Source: CAYQTL01 sp964420405
Lineage (GTDB): Bacteria > Acidobacteriota > Thermoanaerobaculia > Thermoanaerobaculales > Sulfomarinibacteraceae
Reading direction: 5' to 3'
Assembly (NCBI GenBank): GCA_964420405.1
Contig: CAYQTL010000113.1
Coordinates: 1 to 9,357, forward strand
DNA length: 9,357 nt
This document shows, piece after piece, positions 5,799 through 9,357 of this stretch; within the stretch, counting starts at the first letter, position 1; each line of letters opens with the position of its first letter. The notes below the pieces were generated by a model. That model was not told where the DNA came from, did not search any database, and saw only the letters and a list, made by a program, of their open reading frames with translations. Position numbers and translations under genes: made by a program.

Positions 5799-6284
5799 CC
5801 GGACGTCGGTCAGCGACAGCGGCGTGCGGGCGCCGCCGGACGCCATCCGGCAGGTGACGAAGACGTACTCGTCGGGCCCGCCGGTGAGGCTCTCGAACCG
5901 CCGCACGTAGAAGAACTCCGACGCCGCCCCGGCCTCGGCCGCCTGGTACGCCCGCCGCGTGACCGACGCGGGGATCGACATGATGTCGGTGATCGCGCCG
6001 GTCGAGTCGTTGGGCCGGACCTGGTCGAGACGCGCCGGCAGCCGGCCGAAGATTGTCTCCGGGTCGCACTTGAGGCCGATATCCGGCGTCGCCGGGATCA
6101 GCTCGCCGCACCAGAACGCCTCGGCCGGGCGCTGGTTGACGAGGTTGCCGAAGGTGATGAACACGGAGGTCGCGCCGCGTGCGTCGACGTTGACGCCGGT
6201 CGGATGGCGGTCGACAGCGGGTGCGGGCGCCGGCGACAGCAGGGTCGCGGCGGCGAGGACGGCGGCTGGAATCGGATGCTTCAT
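5799..6284 (-). CDS. N-terminal part of an unrecognised secreted protein (3' end in assembly gap)
   Basis: The first 162 residues of a protein that I do not recognise. A signal peptide covers about residues 1-24 (MKHPIPAAVLAAATLLSPAP, with cleavage likely after APA). The mature part begins DRHPTGVNVDARGATSVFITFGN and has three cysteines (C59 in AFWCGEL, C73 in LKCDPE, C145 in VTCRM), which could form a disulfide in the periplasm or outside. No catalytic motif is visible. The ATG at 6284 is preferred over the GTG at 6290 because GAGGT stands 4 bases before it. It begins 7 bases after the stop of the outer-membrane barrel gene, so the two are co-transcribed. It probably continues across the gap into the fibronectin-III-like part at 5327-5698. 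Confidence 0.75.
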
Positions 6285-6291
6285 GGTCACC

Positions 6292-8358
6292 TCACGAGCC
6301 CCACGACAGGTTGAGGCCGGTCGTGATCGTCCACAGGAGCCGGTCGTCGAGCAGGTCGAAGGTCGGATCGACCGTCAGGCTCTGGCGGTTCGCGTACCGC
6401 AGGAAGAGCCGGCCGGACACCGGCCACTGGCCGACGGTGCCGAGCTGGAGGCGCCACGACCAGGTTGCGTCGCCCTCGATGCTCTCACGGCTCGAGCCGG
6501 TGTCGTCGTTGTCGCTGTCGGTGCGGGACGCCCGCAGGTCGAGGGAGTGGCCGGCGCCGATCTGCCATCGGACAGAGCCGCCGACCCGGACCGTGTCCTC
6601 GGTCTGGGCGAGCTCGACGTTGTCGGCCTCCTCGAAGGCCAGGTCCAGACCCAGGTCGAAGCCGCCGCCCGGGCTGAACCCGGCCGACAGCGTGTGGGCG
6701 AGGCTCTCGAAATCGGCGGTTTCGCGTCCCTCCTGGCGGCTGTCCTGCAACGTATCGCTGAACCTGTACCCCGCCCGCCAGCGGGCGCCCTGCCAGTCGA
6801 GGCCCGCGCTGCGGCTCTTGGAGTACTGGTCGGGGACGTGGGTCGGCGCGAAGCCGGCGTCCTCCGGGACCCCGAGGCCGTACTGGTGGGTCTGGCGGTA
6901 GCTCGCCGACAGGGTGGGCCACCAGGGCGACGGTGACGAGGGCGACAGCAGCCGCTGCAGCGGCACCGCCAGGTTCGCGTCCTTGTCGTACGTCCTGGTC
7001 GACAGGATCGAAGCGATGTCGTCGAGGTTGTCCTCGGTCCGGGTGTACGAGCCGGCGAGGCTGACGGCCCCGATCGTGGCGTTGCCCTCGAACCGGTGGC
7101 GATCGACGTCGACCTGGGTGAAGGCGGTCGGGCTGCGGTACAGCGGGTCGACGCGCTCGTGGCGGTAGCCGAGGGAGAGGTTCATCCGCTGGGTCTCGCT
7201 CAGCTTCAGCCCCTGGAGCAGCTGGTAGGTGGCGCGGGCGAACCGGGCCGAGCGGGTGACCTCGCGGACCGGGACCAGGTCCACTCCCGCCGAGAGCCCT
7301 GGATCGTCGGGGTTGGTGAAGGTGCTCTCGGAGTACCCCGCATCGACCTGGAGGCGCTGGGACGGGTCGCTGCCACGCAGCCGGACGCCCCATCCCGAGC
7401 TCTCCTCGGCGTCGGTGATCGCGCCCTGGCTGAAGCTCGTCAGCGGCAGGATCGAGGCGTCGAGCCAGGTGCCGACGAGGCTCAGGGCTCCGGGCCGGGA
7501 GGGGACGACCTCGATGCCGACCGACGCCGTCAGCACCTGGTGCTCGGAGCGGGACAGGCCGAGGAAGTTGTCCCAGCCGACGATGTTGGTGCCGTTGACG
7601 CCGGCGCCGCCGAGGGTCAGCCAGTCGAGCGGCCGCCACGAGGCGGCGAGGCCGCGGCTCGTGAAGCCTTCGACGAGCTGGGGCTGCTCGCCGACGAACA
7701 GGTGGCCGGCCTCGATCGACAGGGCGTCGGTCTCGAGGCGCACATGGTAGCGGGCGAGGTCGTACTCTGGGGCGTCGTCGCCCTCCGAGCCGAACCGCAG
7801 GGCGCTCTCCTGGCGGGACACCCACAGCGTCTCGACCTCGGAGGTGATGCGGAGGCCCTCGCGGCCGTGGTCGGTGCGCAGCCCGAGCCGGACGGTGGTG
7901 TCGAAGAAGGTCTCCCTGGGCGGCGCGTTGTTCGCCGGGTCGTGGCCCTCGTCGAGCTGGCCCTGGCCGTCGACCTGGATCGTGGGGGCCACGCTCGCGT
8001 CCTCGAACCCGCCGGGGTACAGGATCGCGACCGGGAACCGGCCCAGCTCGAGCCACTCGCCCTCGGGCGGAGCGAGGCGCACCACCAGCTCCTGGCGGCC
8101 GGACGGCAGGGGCGACACGGCGGGATCGGAGCGCAGCACGTCGCCGTCGAGGATGAACAGCTCGGTGACGTCGAGCGTATCCAGGAACACCCGGATCTCG
8201 CCGTCGTCGGCGGCCGGGGGGCGGTTCAGACGGATCTCGAGCTCATCGGTGCGGTCGACCCAGTCGGTCGCCTCCCACTGGGGAGTGACCGCCAGGTCGG
8301 CGGCGGCCGCCGTCGTGGCCAGGCCGACGGCGAGCACGAGTGGGGCGATCGAGCGCAT
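6292..8358 (-). CDS. Outer-membrane beta-barrel protein with N-terminal Ig-like region
   Basis: A 688-residue exported protein. The signal peptide is MRSIAPLVLAVGLATTAAAA, with the mature chain beginning near D21. Residues about 22-115 look like a small beta-sandwich (EIRVFLDTLDVTELF, then PLPSGRQELVVRLAP). From about residue 150 to the end there is a long series of amphipathic strands alternating with polar turns, for example VRLGLRTD, GLAASWRPLDWLTLGGAGVN, RMNLSLGYRHERV, WRAGYRFSDTLQDS and LLWTITTGLNLSWGS. That is the pattern of a large barrel, with perhaps 20 or more strands by eye. It lacks a TonB box and plug domain, so it is not a TonB-dependent receptor. Its closest named family is not clear to me. 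GGGAGG lies 6 bases before the ATG and touches the stop codon of the CARDB-like gene. It is probably a pore or anchor for the neighbouring exported proteins. Confidence 0.85.
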   Translation of the reverse strand: MRSIAPLVLAVGLATTAAAADLAVTPQWEATDWVDRTDELEIRLNRPPAADDGEIRVFLDTLDVTELFILDGDVLRSDPAVSPLPSGRQELVVRLAPPEGEWLELGRFPVAILYPGGFEDASVAPTIQVDGQGQLDEGHDPANNAPPRETFFDTTVRLGLRTDHGREGLRITSEVETLWVSRQESALRFGSEGDDAPEYDLARYHVRLETDALSIEAGHLFVGEQPQLVEGFTSRGLAASWRPLDWLTLGGAGVNGTNIVGWDNFLGLSRSEHQVLTASVGIEVVPSRPGALSLVGTWLDASILPLTSFSQGAITDAEESSGWGVRLRGSDPSQRLQVDAGYSESTFTNPDDPGLSAGVDLVPVREVTRSARFARATYQLLQGLKLSETQRMNLSLGYRHERVDPLYRSPTAFTQVDVDRHRFEGNATIGAVSLAGSYTRTEDNLDDIASILSTRTYDKDANLAVPLQRLLSPSSPSPWWPTLSASYRQTHQYGLGVPEDAGFAPTHVPDQYSKSRSAGLDWQGARWRAGYRFSDTLQDSRQEGRETADFESLAHTLSAGFSPGGGFDLGLDLAFEEADNVELAQTEDTVRVGGSVRWQIGAGHSLDLRASRTDSDNDDTGSSRESIEGDATWSWRLQLGTVGQWPVSGRLFLRYANRQSLTVDPTFDLLDDRLLWTITTGLNLSWGS

Positions 8359-8364
8359 ACGGAT

Positions 8365-8370
8365 CCTCCC
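8365..8370 (-). promoter_or_regulatory. Shine-Dalgarno site of the barrel gene, abutting the upstream stop codon
   Basis: GGGAGG on the minus strand, 6 bases before the ATG at 8358. Its first G is also the last base of the TAG stop of the CARDB-like gene, so the barrel gene may be translated by ribosomes finishing the upstream gene. Confidence 0.7.
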
Positions 8371-8921
8371 TAGGAGTGGATGGCGGCTCCGAGCTGGTGC
8401 CCGTCACCAGGAAACGCGACGTTTCGTGTGATCGCGGGACATCGCGGCGTCCGGCGGCGGCCGGAGAGCACTCCGGCCACCGCCGCGGCGCCGGGCCCGC
8501 AGGGCTCGGTCGCCGCCTCGAGCACCGCCGCGGTGTTGTTGCGGCGGTCGGGGTCGTCGACCCGCCGCGCGGGATCGACCTCGACCCGGAGCAGGACGTC
8601 GGCCGGCTGCCGGACCTCGATCCGGTCGAACCGCAGGAGGAGCCGCTGGCCGGGCGCGATCGCCGCCGCGATCGCGGTATGGCTTTCCGGAGCGTGGCCG
8701 GGCGTCTGGACGGTGAGCACGGTCTCGACGCCCGGATCGACGATCACGTCGCCGAGGTTGGTGACGGTCACCTCGATCCGGTTCGCGGGACCGACACAGA
8801 GCCCTCCCGTGGACACGTCGAGGACGGCGAGGTCGCCACGGCTCGCGCCGGCGGCCGGCGCCGCCAGCGCGAGCACGGCGAGCCCGGCGACGGGCCGCCA
8901 ACGACTCCGACCGGTGGTCAC
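8370..8921 (-). CDS. Exported CARDB-like beta-sandwich protein
   Basis: A 183-residue protein starting at GTG, whose G is also the last base of the upstream TAG stop. This start gives a clean signal peptide (basic MTTGRSRWRP, then AGLAVLALAAPAAGA). A start at 8957 would add 12 residues inside the upstream gene and is less likely. Residues about 29-135 follow the CARDB pattern of bacterial cell-adhesion-related domains: DLAVLDV, NRIEVTVTNLGD, LTVQTPG, RLLLRFDRIEV, LRVEVDPARRVDDPDRRNNTA. C42 and C141 may pair. The 40-residue tail after CGPG is basic and unlike the rest, and about 8 of its last 28 codons end in A or T, more than is usual here. A ligand-binding or scaffold role outside the cytoplasm is likely. 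The barrel gene starts 11 bases after its stop. Confidence 0.75.
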   Translation of the reverse strand: MTTGRSRWRPVAGLAVLALAAPAAGASRGDLAVLDVSTGGLCVGPANRIEVTVTNLGDVIVDPGVETVLTVQTPGHAPESHTAIAAAIAPGQRLLLRFDRIEVRQPADVLLRVEVDPARRVDDPDRRNNTAAVLEAATEPCGPGAAAVAGVLSGRRRTPRCPAITRNVAFPGDGHQLGAAIHS

Positions 8922-9357
8922 TAGTTGAGCCTCGTGGCGGTGCCGGTGAGCACCCACTGGACGTAGGTCCCGGTGCCAGCGACCGCGGTGATGACGATCG
9001 TGCCGGTGTCCGAGTCGGCCGTGACCTCGCGGTCGACGAGCGTCTGACCGCAGCTCCTGGTCTGTCCGCCGGTGAAGAACTGGATGTTCTGGGTTCCGGT
9101 GCCGAAGCAGCTCACGGCGATGACGAGCCGTGCCCGACCGCCGGAGAGGCTCGGGTTGGAGTTCATGCCGGTGACGCTGTACCGGACGCGGTCCTCGGTG
9201 TCGCCGTCCGGGTAGGAGACGAAGTCGAGGATCGACACTGTCTGGTCGAGGGGGATGTCGAGCGGGTTGTTGAAGCGGGGATCCGGGGGAGCGACCGGAG
9301 GAGGAGGCGGGGTCGTCGGGGTGTAGCTCGGGGTGAAGGTCGGCGTCGAGGTGGGGG
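8921..9357 (-). CDS. C-terminal part of a Thr/Pro-rich secreted protein (5' end beyond the window)
   Basis: The frame is open to the right edge, and 144 residues are visible. The first 20 or so are a Thr/Pro repeat linker (TPTFTPSYTPTTPPPPP), typical of flexible extracellular linkers. The remaining roughly 115 residues form a beta-rich domain without an obvious catalytic motif. It has two cysteines (SCFG and RSCGQ, visible residues 83 and 102) that may pair, and ends TYVQWVLTGTATRLN. I recognise the type only as a small beta-sandwich at the end of secreted proteins. The unseen N-terminal part may carry the functional domain. A GTG at 9238 would give a 105-residue product, but the continuous upstream frame coding a sensible linker argues that this is an internal codon. 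Its stop overlaps the next start by one base, so it heads the visible part of the operon. Confidence 0.75.
   Translation of the reverse strand, partial: PTSTPTFTPSYTPTTPPPPPVAPPDPRFNNPLDIPLDQTVSILDFVSYPDGDTEDRVRYSVTGMNSNPSLSGGRARLVIAVSCFGTGTQNIQFFTGGQTRSCGQTLVDREVTADSDTGTIVITAVAGTGTYVQWVLTGTATRLN

Noticed and set aside
4191..6290. A single minus-strand frame running from the secreted protein through the gap into the receiver-GGDEF gene
   Set aside because: It depends on the artificial 100-base gap length. The receiver-GGDEF gene has its own ATG and Shine-Dalgarno site, and the real 3' end of the upstream gene reads in another frame to a stop at 5327.
7096..8373. Long plus-strand open frame opposite the barrel gene
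   Set aside because: It runs antisense to a complete exported barrel protein with a signal peptide and a good Shine-Dalgarno site. No start signal or domain is visible on the plus strand.
1..9357. CRISPR arrays, tRNA or rRNA genes, insertion-sequence ends, attachment sites
   Set aside because: Reading both strands showed no spaced direct repeats, cloverleaf-like segments, rRNA-like stretches or transposase motifs.

Overview
The window is very GC-rich bacterial DNA with densely packed genes and codons that end mostly in G or C. Several products have signal peptides and one is a large outer-membrane beta-barrel, so the cell envelope is Gram-negative. A C-terminal FESGD-type tail on one exported protein, a Thr/Pro-rich secreted protein and a CARDB-like protein would fit an environmental Acidobacteriota-like lineage, but that placement is a guess from style and not from a marker gene. 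A run of exactly 100 N (5699-5798) marks a scaffold join, so this is probably a draft or metagenome-assembled genome. No rRNA, tRNA, transposon, phage gene or CRISPR array was seen.

Layout. At 8-2556 (minus) is a two-gene unit: an exported beta-lactamase/penicillin-binding-like serine hydrolase (GTG start), followed through an ATGA overlap by an exported esterase-like protein of the phytase type with a FESGD tail. A 193-base divergent spacer separates it from a stand-alone response-regulator receiver on the plus strand (2750-3166). That gene converges on a 69-residue two-helix membrane protein (3185-3394, minus). Upstream of the latter lies an Fe/Mn-family superoxide dismutase (3458-4057, minus), preceded by an AT-rich patch with a good Fur-box-like sequence. 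Next comes a receiver-GGDEF protein (4191-5141, minus) in which the key residues of the receiver and part of the GGDEF signature are lost.

From 5327 to the right edge is a tightly spaced minus-strand operon of exported proteins. In transcription order these are a Thr/Pro-rich protein cut by the window edge, a CARDB-like protein, a 688-residue outer-membrane barrel protein with an Ig-like N-terminal region, and an unrecognised secreted protein interrupted by the assembly gap whose far side is a fibronectin-III-like domain. Starts and stops overlap or lie 7-11 bases apart, so these genes are very likely co-expressed and may form one surface or secretion assembly. This operon is the best candidate for something undescribed.

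Regulation: the Fur-like site suggests iron control of the dismutase. No convincing intrinsic terminator with a T-tract was seen in any intergenic space. There is no gene-free stretch longer than 300 bases; the largest spacers are 193 (2557-2749), 185 (5142-5326) and 133 (4058-4190) bases.
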